NCBI GenBank assembly: GCA_023823795.1
Contig: CP085710.1
Coordinates: 584,001-648,000 of the forward strand
Source: Bacillus sp. F19
Lineage (GTDB): Bacteria; Bacillota; Bacilli; Bacillales; Bacillaceae
Length of the DNA: 64,000 nucleotides
Direction: 5' to 3'
Positions 43,924 to 56,606 of this stretch are shown here, one piece after another. Under the pieces are notes generated by a model that saw nothing but the letters and a program-made list of their open reading frames with translations, had not been told where the DNA came from and made no database searches. How positions within the stretch are numbered: position 1 is the first letter of the stretch; every line of letters starts with the position of its first letter. The position numbers were made by a program, and so were the translations under genes.

Positions 43924-44569
43924 ATTCAGTCAGCCTATTGAGCTGTCACTTCAGGTTGCAATGGTATCGAGTGTATTAGTCATAATAAGCGGAACGTTCA
44001 TTGGCAGGATCATGGCAAGAACCTCTTTTAAAGGGAAGACAGTGATTGAGACGCTCCTGATGCTGCCGCTTGTTCTTCCGCCTACAGTTGTTGGTTTTCT
44101 TCTGATCGTCATTTTCGGCATGAATAGTCCGGCTGGTCAACTTATTGAACGCATTGCAGGCTTTCCAGTCATTTTCACTTGGTGGGCAGCCGTTATAGCC
44201 GCATGCGTTGTTTCTTTTCCGCTGATGTATCAGGCCGCCAAGCTTGGATTTCAAATGATTGACCGTGAAATCGAGGATGCTTCGAGGATAGATGGAGCGG
44301 ATGAACGTCAGGTTTTCAGGCATGTTTCGATCCCGCTCGCGATCCCGTCACTCGTCACGGGGGCGGTTCTTGCGTTTACAAGAGCTCTCGGTGAGTTCGG
44401 GGCAAGCCTGATGTTTGCCGGGAATATTCCGGGGCAGACGCAGACAGCTGCAACTGCTATATATGTAGCGATCGATTCAGGGGATATGGAGATGGCGTGG
44501 CTTTGGGCTGGAGCGCTTGTCTTGCTTTCTTTCAGTCTTTTGCTCGTTGTCCAGCTTATAAGAAAATAG
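43913..44569 (+). CDS. modB: Molybdate ABC transporter permease ModB
   Basis: 218-residue permease with five hydrophobic segments. The EAA-like loop EIEDASRIDGADERQVFRHV (near 120) and LPLVLPPTVVGFLL near 52 are typical of ModB/CysT. The track-open start at 43871 would overlap modA by 53 nt; ATG 43913 has AAAGGTG 6 nt upstream and is used (11-nt overlap). No modC ATPase follows, so the ATPase must be supplied from elsewhere. Confidence 0.9.
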   Translation: MWSEFSQPIELSLQVAMVSSVLVIISGTFIGRIMARTSFKGKTVIETLLMLPLVLPPTVVGFLLIVIFGMNSPAGQLIERIAGFPVIFTWWAAVIAACVVSFPLMYQAAKLGFQMIDREIEDASRIDGADERQVFRHVSIPLAIPSLVTGAVLAFTRALGEFGASLMFAGNIPGQTQTAATAIYVAIDSGDMEMAWLWAGALVLLSFSLLLVVQLIRK

Positions 44570-44657
44570 ATGCGAAATTTAAGACAGGCCGAATATTAAA
44601 GAACTTCTTGTATATATTGTACCATTACGTGTTTTGGACATGGGGTGCTGCTCATAT

Positions 44658-45062
44658 ATGGGAGGGTTATTTGCTATAGCTGTATCGCTGTGTTTGCTGA
44701 TGAGCTTTACCATCTTCATCCGCACATTTAAGGAACGAAATTTTCTATCTATAGATACATTGTTAATTGTCATCTTCTTATATATTTCAATTTTGATTGG
44801 CTTTAGTATGATTTTCTTAATTTTGGACACAAGCGGGTTTGAGGTGCTTGTTGATAATGGGGTTATTATGGAAGGAACCTATCTTGAGCGTTTGCATACT
44901 TGCCTGTATTTCAGCGCCGTTACTCTTTTTTCATTAGGATATGGAGATGTCATTCCGATTGGGTTTGGCAGACTGCTTGCCGTTCTCGAAGCGCTTATAG
45001 GATATGTTCTGCCTGCTGTTTTTGTTGCAAGAACGGTGTGGGGACTGGAAAAAGGGTCATAA
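44658..45062 (+). CDS. Two-TM potassium channel
   Basis: 134-residue protein with hydrophobic segments near residues 1-20 and 32-57, a re-entrant loop with the selectivity filter TLFSLGYGD near residue 88, and a final hydrophobic segment. It is the Ion_trans_2 pore module without a regulator domain; it likely tetramerises and conducts K+. A TTG at 44634 is open, but ATG 44658 has GGGGTG at 10 nt and gives a cleaner N-terminus. It sits between modB and bcp. The regulating signal is unknown. Confidence 0.8.
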   Translation: MGGLFAIAVSLCLLMSFTIFIRTFKERNFLSIDTLLIVIFLYISILIGFSMIFLILDTSGFEVLVDNGVIMEGTYLERLHTCLYFSAVTLFSLGYGDVIPIGFGRLLAVLEALIGYVLPAVFVARTVWGLEKGS

Positions 45063-45125
45063 GTTGAATCATTCTTTAGAATTGGGTAGTCTTAGACTAA
45101 ACCAATTTTTGCGGAGGCTGATAGT

Positions 45126-45596
45126 ATGACAACTCAAATCGGACAAACTGCACCAGATTTTGAACTGACAGCTGATAACGGGGAAAAAGTGAAGCTTTCA
45201 GATTTTAAAGGAAAGCATGTCATTCTTTATTTTTACCCAAAAGATATGACCCCGGGCTGCACAACGCAGGCATGTGACTTCAGAGATCAGCACAAAAGCT
45301 TTGAGGAGCTTGATGCTGTCATCCTTGGAGTCAGTACAGATGCACAGAGCAAGCATGAAAAATTCAAAGCCAAATACGATCTTCCATTTCTTTTATTAGT
45401 TGACGAAGATCACGAAGCTGCTGAAAAATACGGAGTATGGAAGCTGAAGAAAAACTTTGGAAAAGAATATATGGGGATTGAACGTTCAACTTTCCTTATC
45501 AATAAGGACGGCGAGCTTGTCAAAGAGTGGCGGAAAGTTAAAGTGAAAGGCCATGTTGAAGAAGCCCTTCAATATATGAAAGAAAATTTGTCATAA
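45126..45596 (+). CDS. bcp: Thiol peroxidase Bcp (peroxiredoxin Q)
   Basis: 156-residue atypical peroxiredoxin (YgaF in B. subtilis). The peroxidatic Cys is in DMTPGCTTQACDFRD near residue 45, with the resolving Cys five residues later as in BCP/PrxQ; LILFYPKDMTPG-like LYFYPKDMTPG precedes it. Reduces H2O2 and organic peroxides with thioredoxin. ATG 45126 follows GGAGG. Its place near perR fits peroxide defence. Confidence 0.93.
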   Translation: MTTQIGQTAPDFELTADNGEKVKLSDFKGKHVILYFYPKDMTPGCTTQACDFRDQHKSFEELDAVILGVSTDAQSKHEKFKAKYDLPFLLLVDEDHEAAEKYGVWKLKKNFGKEYMGIERSTFLINKDGELVKEWRKVKVKGHVEEALQYMKENLS

Positions 45597-45697
45597 CAGG
45601 ACTTTTTTTAGGAACTGAGTCAAACGTCCAGACAAAAAATAAGAATCGGAGTATGTTGTAAAGAAGGCATAACCTCCTCATTCGTTAGCGCAATTAA

Positions 45698-45731
45698 GTG
45701 CAGGAACTTTGGTTCCTGCACTCTTTTTATT
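45698..45731 (+). terminator. Rho-independent terminator before the dehydrogenase gene
   Basis: GTGCAGGAAC and GTTCCTGCAC form a perfect 10-bp stem, TTTG loop, then TCTTTTT. It is about 100 nt after bcp, so a short transcript may end here. Confidence 0.9.
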
Positions 45732-45766
45732 TCTGATAAAATAAAAGGAAAAAGGGGAATTTGAAT

Positions 45767-46720
45767 GTGAAGATTTTATCAACAGTAAAGCTGCCCGGTT
45801 ATTTGAAGGAAGAATTAATAAATAAATTTCCAGATGTGAATTTTCATTTTGACAACAGGATCAATGAAGTCATGGACGAAGTAAAAGAAGCAGAAGTGAT
45901 TTTGACATACGGTGAAGATCTGACAGCTGACATTATTGGACAAGCAAAAGAACTGAAATGGCTGATGGTTGCGTCTGCAGGGATGGATAAACTCCCTTTT
46001 GATGCGTTAATTCATCAGAATATACTGGTCACCAACTCTAAAGGTGTGCATAAGATTCCAATGGCTGAATATACACTATCAATGATGCTGCAAATTTCAA
46101 GGGAGTCACAGCAGCTGTATGGGAATCAGCAGGAGAGAAAATGGGACCGCAGAGTCAAAATGCATGAACTCCATGGGAAAACTGTCTTTATTTTAGGAGC
46201 AGGTGCCATCGGAACTGAAATTGCAAGGCTCGCTAAAGCTTTCGGAATGACAACGAAAGGGATGAACAGATCCGGCAGAATCGTTGAATATTTTGATATA
46301 ATCTATACATACAATGGCTTGGAAGAAGGAATGAAAAAAGCAGACTTTGTTGTTTCTGTTCTGCCTAGTACAAAAGAAACAAAAGGGATAATGGAGTATA
46401 AAGCATTCAGCTTGATGAAACCGGAAGGCGTCTTCATTAACATTGGGCGCGGAGATGCGGTATGCGAAGCTGATTTAGTAAAAGCGCTGAACGAGGGAAA
46501 GCTAAAGCATGCAGTACTTGATGTGTTCAGAGAGGAACCATTGAGACAAGATCATCCCTTCTGGGGAATGAAGAATGTAACAGTAACACCGCATTTGTCC
46601 GGCATCACAGAGAACTATCTGCCTAGAGCGATGGATATTTTTAAAACAAACTTGGCGTTATATATAGATGGAGATTATGCATCCATGGAAAATGCAATTG
46701 AATTAATACAAGGATACTGA
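45767..46720 (+). CDS. D-isomer-specific 2-hydroxyacid dehydrogenase family protein
   Basis: 317-residue NAD(P)-dependent dehydrogenase. Rossmann motif ILGAGAIGTEIARLAKAFG near 145, catalytic Arg in INIGRGDAV near 225, Glu in DVFREEP and His in TPHLSG near 277. The substrate (a 2-hydroxyacid or oxoacid) is not determined. A TTG at 45761 is open, but GTG 45767 has a 9-nt gap from GGGG and gives MKILSTVKLPG, so it is used. It is followed by perR with its own promoter. Confidence 0.85.
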   Translation: MKILSTVKLPGYLKEELINKFPDVNFHFDNRINEVMDEVKEAEVILTYGEDLTADIIGQAKELKWLMVASAGMDKLPFDALIHQNILVTNSKGVHKIPMAEYTLSMMLQISRESQQLYGNQQERKWDRRVKMHELHGKTVFILGAGAIGTEIARLAKAFGMTTKGMNRSGRIVEYFDIIYTYNGLEEGMKKADFVVSVLPSTKETKGIMEYKAFSLMKPEGVFINIGRGDAVCEADLVKALNEGKLKHAVLDVFREEPLRQDHPFWGMKNVTVTPHLSGITENYLPRAMDIFKTNLALYIDGDYASMENAIELIQGY

Positions 46721-46750
46721 GGCAATCACAGCCAGGCTGTCTAACAGCAA

Positions 46751-46797
46751 TTGACAAAAGTCTCAATCACAATGTACACTATTTATAAATATTATAA
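46751..46797 (+). promoter_or_regulatory. perR promoter with PerR box
   Basis: TTGACA (46751) and TACACT (46775) are 18 nt apart. TTATAAATATTATAA (46783-46797) differs from the PerR consensus TTATAATNATTATAA at one position and lies over the likely start of transcription, which suggests autorepression. Confidence 0.8.
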
Positions 46798-46833
46798 AGT
46801 AAGAATGTTTTTCAGGAAAGAGGTGCATAGCGG

Positions 46834-47271
46834 ATGTCTGAACATCAGTTAAAAGAAGCACTTGACACGCTGAAGCAGACTGGAGTGCGCATTACTCCCC
46901 AGCGGCATGCCATTTTAGAATACCTTATTCAATCTATGACTCACCCTACAGCTGATGATATTTATAAATCCCTGGAAAGCAAGTTTCCAAATATGAGCGT
47001 TGCAACGGTCTATAACAATTTGCGTGTATTTCGCGAGGTAGGCCTTGTCAAAGAATTAACGTACGGGGATGCTTCGAGCAGATTTGATTTTGTCACAACG
47101 GAGCATTACCATGTTATTTGTGAAAAATGCGGAAAGATTGTAGATTTTCATTATCCGGGACTAGATGAGGTAGAACATCTTGCTTCACACGTGACAGGTT
47201 TCAAAGTAAGTCATCATCGCATGGAGATCTACGGAGTGTGCGGAAGCTGCGAAAAGAAAGAAACGCATTAA
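46834..47271 (+). CDS. perR: Peroxide-sensing repressor PerR
   Basis: 145-residue Fur-family regulator. Winged helix ([11 protein letters not shown]...[22 protein letters not shown]), regulatory-metal residues in [19 protein letters not shown] and the two CxxC pairs (CEKC and CGSC) that hold structural Zn. Iron-loaded PerR is oxidised on His by H2O2. ATG 46834 has GAGGTG upstream. Preceded by a promoter with a PerR box. Confidence 0.95.
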   Translation: MSEHQLKEALDTLKQTGVRITPQRHAILEYLIQSMTHPTADDIYKSLESKFPNMSVATVYNNLRVFREVGLVKELTYGDASSRFDFVTTEHYHVICEKCGKIVDFHYPGLDEVEHLASHVTGFKVSHHRMEIYGVCGSCEKKETH

Positions 47272-47275
47272 ACGG

Positions 47276-47309
47276 ACTGAATGACTTTATAAGCATTCAG
47301 TTTTTTTTT
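47276..47309 (+). terminator. Terminator of perR
   Basis: ACTGAATG and CATTCAGT pair, followed by nine T. Confidence 0.85.
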
Positions 47310-47320
47310 CTGAAATATAA

Positions 47321-47351
47321 GCGGGGTGCAGTATATGCACCCCGCTTTTTT
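47321..47351. terminator. Bidirectional hairpin between perR and ygzB
   Basis: GCGGGGTGCA and TGCACCCCGC form a 10-bp stem with GTATA loop, T-run on the plus side; its end overlaps the ygzB stop. Confidence 0.8.
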
Positions 47352-47703
47352 ATTCGACCGTTGTGCGATTGTATTTTTCATCAAAGTCTTTGCCTTCCAG
47401 ATTCGGATCCAGTGTCAGCGGTTCGTTGCAATACATGCATATATCAACCCTGCCGAGAATCTTCGTTGTTTTGCTGCATGAAGGGCATGTTACTTGAACA
47501 GCTTTAGTCGAGAGCATGCCGATCCAGAAGTAAACCACCGTGCTTCCTACTATAGATAATAACCCGAGCATCATGAATATGGTCATGACAATCGGAGAAG
47601 TTCTGAAGAAAATACCAATATACATAATGAAAAATCCAATAAAGACTAAACTCAATGCAAACGTGCGGATTTTATTAATCTTGCTAGAATATTTCGCTGC
47701 CAT
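47350..47703 (-). CDS. ygzB: YgzB, small membrane protein with C-terminal zinc ribbon
   Basis: 117 residues, same as B. subtilis YgzB. Two hydrophobic segments ([38 protein letters not shown]), then a zinc-ribbon-like pair CPSC and CMYC. Function unknown. The frame is open to 47736 but ATG 47703 has GGGAGG and the family N-terminus [16 protein letters not shown]. Convergent with perR. Confidence 0.85.
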   Translation of the reverse strand: MAAKYSSKINKIRTFALSLVFIGFFIMYIGIFFRTSPIVMTIFMMLGLLSIVGSTVVYFWIGMLSTKAVQVTCPSCSKTTKILGRVDICMYCNEPLTLDPNLEGKDFDEKYNRTTVE

Positions 47704-47917
47704 TATTCCAACCTCCCAAATACAAATATAGCACAAATGTAAGGGATTTCGCAGAAAATATCCAATGGTGCCTTAAATAAAAACGACAGGAAATCTTAGA
47801 AAATAATAGATTCTCTCTCAGCATTCACTTATAATTTTGAGGTGCTGTATTTGAAAGGGATTTTATCACTTATGTAGAATTCTGATATATAGTCATAAAT
47901 TAAATGGGGGAATCACA

Positions 47918-48790
47918 ATGGAAAATCTTCTCCGTCCTATTTATCAAGAGAGAGCAAGTCATCCAGACACATTAGCAATCGTCATGATTGAAAAGAGAAA
48001 TCAAACATCACCGCTTACAGATAATTTGGATGTCGCCCTGCTTGTTATTGTAAAAGAAGCGAAGCAGCCTGTTTATATTAAGCATTATGAATTTGACAAT
48101 CAAAAGGCTTCACTGAATATAGTGACTGATGAACAGATTCAGCAGTGGATCCTGCTTGGAACTAACCGCCGCATTGTAGAATGGATTTTAAACGGGAAAG
48201 TTCTATTTGACAGAAATGAATACCTTGGCAAGCTTTTGGATCGTCTAAAAATGTTTCCTTTCTCAGAACGCAGATTAAAAATCGGCCTCGAGTATGGCAA
48301 GCTTATTAGAAGATACTTGGAAGGCAAGGTGTTTTTTGAATCAAAGCAGTTCCTTGATGCGTACAATCATATCGTTCATGCCCTTCATCATCTGGCCAGA
48401 CTTGAAGTAATTGATCATGGATTTTATCCTGAGGTTACAGTCTGGAATCAAGTGAGGCAGATGGAACCGCAGGTTTATAAGCTGTATAAAGAGCTGGTTG
48501 AAAGTGAAGAGTCACTTGAAAAAAGACTTGAACTCCTCTTTTTGGCGAGTGATTTCCTGATCCACTCCAAATCAGAAATTGGTGCAGGACACCTGTTAAG
48601 CATCCTTTCTGAAAAAGAAGTGTGGCACTATGCAGAGCTTCTAGAGCATCCGGAAGCTAAATATTATTCGGTAGATTTAAGTGTGTTATTAGAGTTTCTT
48701 GTAGATAAAAATTTCGTTGAAGTTGTTCAGATTGAGACGAAAGGACAGAGAATTTTCCATCGCGGATATTCTGTTACAAAAAAGTATTGA
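47918..48790 (+). CDS. ygxA: YgxA-like nucleotidyltransferase-fold protein
   Basis: 290-residue cytoplasmic protein with an N-terminal region resembling a nucleotidyltransferase fold (ERASHPDTLAIVMIEKRNQT...DNLDVALLVIV) and a helical C-terminal domain. The last gene before the rrn operon in B. subtilis is ygxA, and length and order match. Function unknown. ATG 47918 follows GGGGGAA. Confidence 0.82.
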   Translation: MENLLRPIYQERASHPDTLAIVMIEKRNQTSPLTDNLDVALLVIVKEAKQPVYIKHYEFDNQKASLNIVTDEQIQQWILLGTNRRIVEWILNGKVLFDRNEYLGKLLDRLKMFPFSERRLKIGLEYGKLIRRYLEGKVFFESKQFLDAYNHIVHALHHLARLEVIDHGFYPEVTVWNQVRQMEPQVYKLYKELVESEESLEKRLELLFLASDFLIHSKSEIGAGHLLSILSEKEVWHYAELLEHPEAKYYSVDLSVLLEFLVDKNFVEVVQIETKGQRIFHRGYSVTKKY

Positions 48791-48895
48791 CTTTAGTTTT
48801 TTACGATGATATATTAATAAGCGTCGCTGCTGAAGCAAGTTCAAACATGACGGCGCAGACAGCGACTTTCAATTAAAAAAACTTCTTAAAAAATG

Positions 48896-48924
48896 TTGAC
48901 ACCGAGTTAACGAAATGTTATATT
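48896..48924 (+). promoter_or_regulatory. rRNA operon promoter
   Basis: TTGACA (48896) and TATATT (48919) are separated by exactly 17 nt, after A/T-rich tracts that could act as an UP element. Transcription should start near 48931. A boxA-like ATCTTTGAAAACTAAACAAA follows at about 48951 for antitermination. The rest of 48791-49030 is leader. Confidence 0.85.
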
Positions 48925-49029
48925 AAGAAGGTCGCTTCAAGAGTGAAAATGATCTTTGAAAACTAAACAAAACCAAAAGCGTACCAAACGTTTTAAATTT
49001 TTAAGTCAGCAACAAATTGAGTCACAAAT

Positions 49030-53729
<4,700 letters not shown>

Positions 53730-53769
53730 CATCTAATATGTGTAAATGTAAGTGAATCTTGTTATCAAA

Positions 53770-53855
53770 CGTTATTTAGTTTTGAAAGAATAACTTCTTT
53801 CAAAAAAAAGCTTGAAATCTTTTGATTTCATAGTATAATAATTTTTGTCACTATG
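53770..53855 (+). other. 23S-5S spacer with an 11-bp hairpin and promoter-like sequence
   Basis: TTTTGAAAGAA and TTCTTTCAAAA form a perfect stem. TTGAAA (53812) and TATAAT (53834) are 16 nt apart, an internal promoter candidate ahead of 5S and the tRNAs. Confidence 0.5.
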
Positions 53856-53971
<116 letters not shown>

Positions 53972-53986
53972 TGGTGAAAATATTAT

Positions 53987-54061
53987 TCCGCAGTAGCTCA
54001 GTGGTAGAGCTATCGGCTGTTAACCGATCGGTCGTAGGTTCGAGTCCTACCTGCGGAGCCA
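53987..54061 (+). tRNA. tRNA-Asn (GTT)
   Basis: Cloverleaf with 7-bp acceptor TCCGCAG/CTGCGGA, anticodon GTT, encoded CCA. First of 16 tRNAs in the B. subtilis trnD order. Confidence 0.95.
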
Positions 54062-54065
54062 TTTT

Positions 54066-54155
54066 GGAGAGCTGTCCGAGTGGCCGAAGGAGCACGATTG
54101 GAAATCGTGTAGGCGGTAACCCGTCTCAAGGGTTCGAATCCCTTGCTCTCCGCCA
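54066..54155 (+). tRNA. tRNA-Ser (GGA)
   Basis: Long variable arm typical of Ser, acceptor GGAGAGC/GCTCTCC, anticodon GGA in TTGGAAA, encoded CCA. Confidence 0.95.
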
Positions 54156-54169
54156 CTACTTATATAAAT

Positions 54170-54244
54170 GGCCCGTTGGTCAAGCGGTTAAGACACCGCC
54201 CTTTCACGGCGGTAACACGGGTTCGAATCCCGTACGGGTCACCA
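54170..54244 (+). tRNA. tRNA-Glu (TTC)
   Basis: Anticodon loop CTTTCAC with TTC; acceptor GGCCCGT/ACGGGTC, CCA encoded. Confidence 0.95.
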
Positions 54245-54260
54245 ACATCATTTTCACTGC

Positions 54261-54336
54261 GGAGGATTAGCTCAGCTGGGAGAGCATCTGCCTTACAAGC
54301 AGAGGGTCGGCGGTTCGAGCCCGTCATCCTCCACCA
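54261..54336 (+). tRNA. tRNA-Val (TAC)
   Basis: Anticodon TAC in CTTACAA; acceptor GGAGGAT/ATCCTCC, CCA encoded. Confidence 0.95.
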
Positions 54337-54394
54337 TCTTTACTAAATTGCTGCTGTACTGAATTTAGCAGCACAAAACTTCATTTATTATTAT

Positions 54395-54471
<77 letters not shown>

Positions 54472-54474
54472 AAT

Positions 54475-54550
54475 GGTCCCGTGGTGTAGCGGTTAACATG
54501 CCTGCCTGTCACGCAGGAGATCGCCGGTTCGATCCCGGTCGGGACCGCCA
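54475..54550 (+). tRNA. tRNA-Asp (GTC)
   Basis: Anticodon GTC in CTGTCAC; acceptor GGTCCCG/CGGGACC, CCA encoded. Confidence 0.95.
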
Positions 54551-54574
54551 TTCTTAATTAAAAAAGAAAAAAAT

Positions 54575-54650
54575 GGCTTGGTAGCTCAGTCGGTAGAGCA
54601 AAGGACTGAAAATCCTTGTGTCGGCGGTTCGATTCCGTCCCAAGCCACCA
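54575..54650 (+). tRNA. tRNA-Phe (GAA)
   Basis: Anticodon GAA in CTGAAAA; acceptor GGCTTGG/CCAAGCC, CCA encoded. Confidence 0.95.
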
Positions 54651-54663
54651 TTTACACTTAAAT

Positions 54664-54739
<76 letters not shown>

Positions 54740-54749
54740 CTTACAGTGT

Positions 54750-54834
54750 GGAGGGGTAGCGAAGTGGCTAAACGCGGCGGACTGTAAATCCGCTCCCTCC
54801 GGGTTCGGCGGTTCGAATCCGTCCCCCTCCACCA
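54750..54834 (+). tRNA. tRNA-Tyr (GTA)
   Basis: Long variable arm, anticodon GTA in CTGTAAA; acceptor GGAGGGG/CCCCTCC, CCA encoded. Confidence 0.95.
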
Positions 54835-54851
54835 TTTTATAAAAAGAATAT

Positions 54852-54925
54852 AGGGGCATAGTTTAAAGGTAGAACAGAGGTCTCCAAAACCTCCGGTGTG
54901 GGTTCGATTCCTACTGCCCCTGCCA
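54852..54925 (+). tRNA. tRNA-Trp (CCA)
   Basis: Anticodon CCA in CTCCAAA; acceptor AGGGGCA/TGCCCCT, CCA end encoded. Confidence 0.95.
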
Positions 54926-54951
54926 ATAATTTAAATCTTATATAGTATAAT

Positions 54952-55028
54952 GGCGGTTGTGGCGAAGTGGTTAACGCACCAGATTGTGGCTCTGGCATTC
55001 GTGGGTTCGATTCCCATCAGTCGCCCCA
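54952..55028 (+). tRNA. tRNA-His (GTG)
   Basis: Anticodon GTG in TTGTGGC; extra 5' G as expected for His; CCA encoded. TATAAT just upstream (54945) is promoter-like. Confidence 0.94.
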
Positions 55029-55059
55029 TTTTTTACTTAATAGGTTTTTTGTTCTGTTT

Positions 55060-55134
55060 TGGGCTATAGCCAAGCGGTAAGGCAACGGACTTTGACTCCG
55101 TCATGCGCTGGTTCGAATCCAGCTAGCCCAGCCA
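55060..55134 (+). tRNA. tRNA-Gln (TTG)
   Basis: Anticodon TTG in CTTTGAC; acceptor TGGGCTA/TAGCCCA, CCA encoded. Confidence 0.95.
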
Positions 55135-55193
55135 TTTTTCAATAAGAGTCATCTTTGTGCAGCTCCTGCATAAAATACATTACGATACGATTT

Positions 55194-55268
55194 GCGGAAG
55201 TAGTTCAGTGGTAGAACACCACCTTGCCAAGGTGGGGGTCGCGGGTTCGAATCCCGTCTTCCGCTCCA
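55194..55268 (+). tRNA. tRNA-Gly (GCC)
   Basis: Anticodon GCC in TTGCCAA; acceptor GCGGAAG/CTTCCGC, CCA encoded. Confidence 0.95.
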
Positions 55269-55276
55269 ATAGTTGA

Positions 55277-55350
<74 letters not shown>

Positions 55351-55369
55351 ATTTTTATTTATCACCCTT

Positions 55370-55458
55370 GCCGGGGTGGCGGAACTGGCAGACGCACAGG
55401 ACTTAAAATCCTGCGGTAGGTGACTACCGTACCGGTTCGATTCCGGTCCTCGGCACCA
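55370..55458 (+). tRNA. tRNA-Leu (TAA)
   Basis: Long variable arm GGTAGGTGACTACC, anticodon TAA in CTTAAAA, CCA encoded. Confidence 0.95.
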
Positions 55459-55478
55459 TCTTCATCACAATTTCATTT

Positions 55479-55559
55479 GCCGGTGTGGCGGAATTGGCAG
55501 ACGCGCACGACTCAAAATCGTGTTCCTCTGGAGTGTCGGTTCGACCCCGACCACCGGTA
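55479..55559 (+). tRNA. tRNA-Leu (CAA), without encoded CCA
   Basis: Anticodon CAA in CTCAAAA, long variable arm, acceptor GCCGGTG/CACCGGT. The discriminator A is followed by TCA rather than CCA, so the end must be added after transcription. Last tRNA of the array. Confidence 0.92.
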
Positions 55560-55587
55560 TCATTTTACTTAAAAACTAGCTAATTAT

Positions 55588-55636
55588 AAAGGATTGTGAG
55601 TTCAGTTTATATGCTGAGCACGCAGTCCTTTTTTGT
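55588..55636 (+). terminator. Terminator of the rRNA-tRNA operon
   Basis: AAAGGATTGTGAGTTCAG pairs with CTGAGCACGCAGTCCTTT using G-U pairs, 7-nt loop, and TTTTTT follows. Confidence 0.88.
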
Positions 55637-55737
55637 TTATATCGTGTGCGTATTTAATATCTTGCAGCATTTAATTTATAATTAGATGATCACATCGTAT
55701 TGCTTATGGTCTGGTCAGTAACAATGGTTTACGACAA

Positions 55738-55767
55738 ATAAAACCACCCGTTGCCCGGATGGTTTTA
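55738..55767 (-). terminator. Terminator of the P-type ATPase operon
   Basis: On the complement AAAACCATCCG and CGGGTGGTTTT pair around a short loop, then TATTT. The rest of 55637-55737 shows nothing recognisable. Confidence 0.7.
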
Positions 55768-55774
55768 TAGAAAA

Positions 55775-56005
55775 TTATCTTGATCCGACCGCTTGCTTTT
55801 CTGCAATTAAATCTTCCAGTCTCTCTTTCTGTGTCACAAGATCCTCTATGGTGAGCTCCGCCTTGGCTGGGGAAAAGGTTACTTGAGGAGCCTGCTGAAT
55901 CAGATTTTTGAGCTGTCCGTTATTTTGCTCATACACCCGGTAACCGACAGCCCCAAATACTGTTCCAGATACAAAACCCATTAAAAAGTCGCGATTAAAA
56001 TTCAT
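55775..56005 (-). CDS. Small single-TM glycine-zipper protein (PacL-like architecture)
   Basis: 76 residues: NFNRDFL, then one transmembrane helix with spaced glycines (Gly 10, 14, 18, 21, giving GxxxGxxxGxxG), a short loop, and an amphipathic helix ELTIEDLVTQKERLEDLIAE. The architecture resembles mycobacterial PacL (DUF1490) partners of P1B-ATPases, but the metal-binding His/Asp tail of PacL1 is absent. It is the last gene of the metal-transport operon, 28 nt after the HMA_2 protein. ATG 56005 is 9 nt from AGGAGG; an ATG at 56014 abuts the site and is rejected. Function inferred from context. Confidence 0.65.
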   Translation of the reverse strand: MNFNRDFLMGFVSGTVFGAVGYRVYEQNNGQLKNLIQQAPQVTFSPAKAELTIEDLVTQKERLEDLIAEKQAVGSR

Positions 56006-56033
56006 TTTCTTCATCCTCCTGTATGTTTTGTAT

Positions 56034-56606
56034 TTATATTTGGAGAAGCAGAGAGCTTCTTCGCATATCATTAAAAACCTCGAGTAAGTTTACAACCCAA
56101 GTAACCATCGCTACCTGCAGGATGTTTTCTGCCCCTAGGGAGAGCATTGAAATAATTCCAGTTATCACATCCGGATGACTTAGCTTGTTTTCTCCATGTG
56201 ATAAGACAGTATATGACGTTGAAATAACCACTAAATAGTCAAATGCGTCTGGGCGGCGTTTAGTATGCTTCCTTAGAAAAGCCGCAATCAACAAGGCACC
56301 CGAGATAAACGATCTCAGAAGATCTGCTGCTATTTTTTTCTTGCTGCCGAGCATCATCGGATTTGTTCCATCAAAGCTTTGAAAAAACAGGCCGACATAC
56401 CGGAGCACATTTTTGCTGTTAAGTATGTGCTGATCATAGTTGATAACAAGAGATTGAACAATCGGTTCGATCCTGACATTTACAATTCCTCTAATTGATT
56501 CAAACATTTCTTTAATAGCTGAGTGCTCGGTTGTTACTGCCAGCGCCGGAACCGATAATCTCATTCTGCCTGCTATGGAATGTAGGATTCGGTATCTGAA
56601 ATACAT
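56034..56606 (-). CDS. HMA_2-like domain protein with membrane segments
   Basis: 190 residues. N-terminal ferredoxin-like HMA_2 domain: RILHSIAGRMRLSVPAL (the xxGRxRxx motif) and VNVRIEPIVQSLVINYD. It lacks the CxxC of classic metal chaperones. Two or three hydrophobic segments follow (FISGALLIAAFL; DAFDYLVVISTSYTVL; LQVAMVTWVVNLLEVF). ATG 56606 has AGGAGG 8 nt upstream; the frame is open to 56654 within the ATPase. It overlaps the end of the ATPase frame by 95 nt. Confidence 0.72.
   Translation of the reverse strand: MYFRYRILHSIAGRMRLSVPALAVTTEHSAIKEMFESIRGIVNVRIEPIVQSLVINYDQHILNSKNVLRYVGLFFQSFDGTNPMMLGSKKKIAADLLRSFISGALLIAAFLRKHTKRRPDAFDYLVVISTSYTVLSHGENKLSHPDVITGIISMLSLGAENILQVAMVTWVVNLLEVFNDMRRSSLLLQI

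Noticed and set aside
45597-45697. Small RNA gene after bcp
   Set aside because: A strong terminator follows about 100 nt later, but no promoter or conserved structure could be supported.
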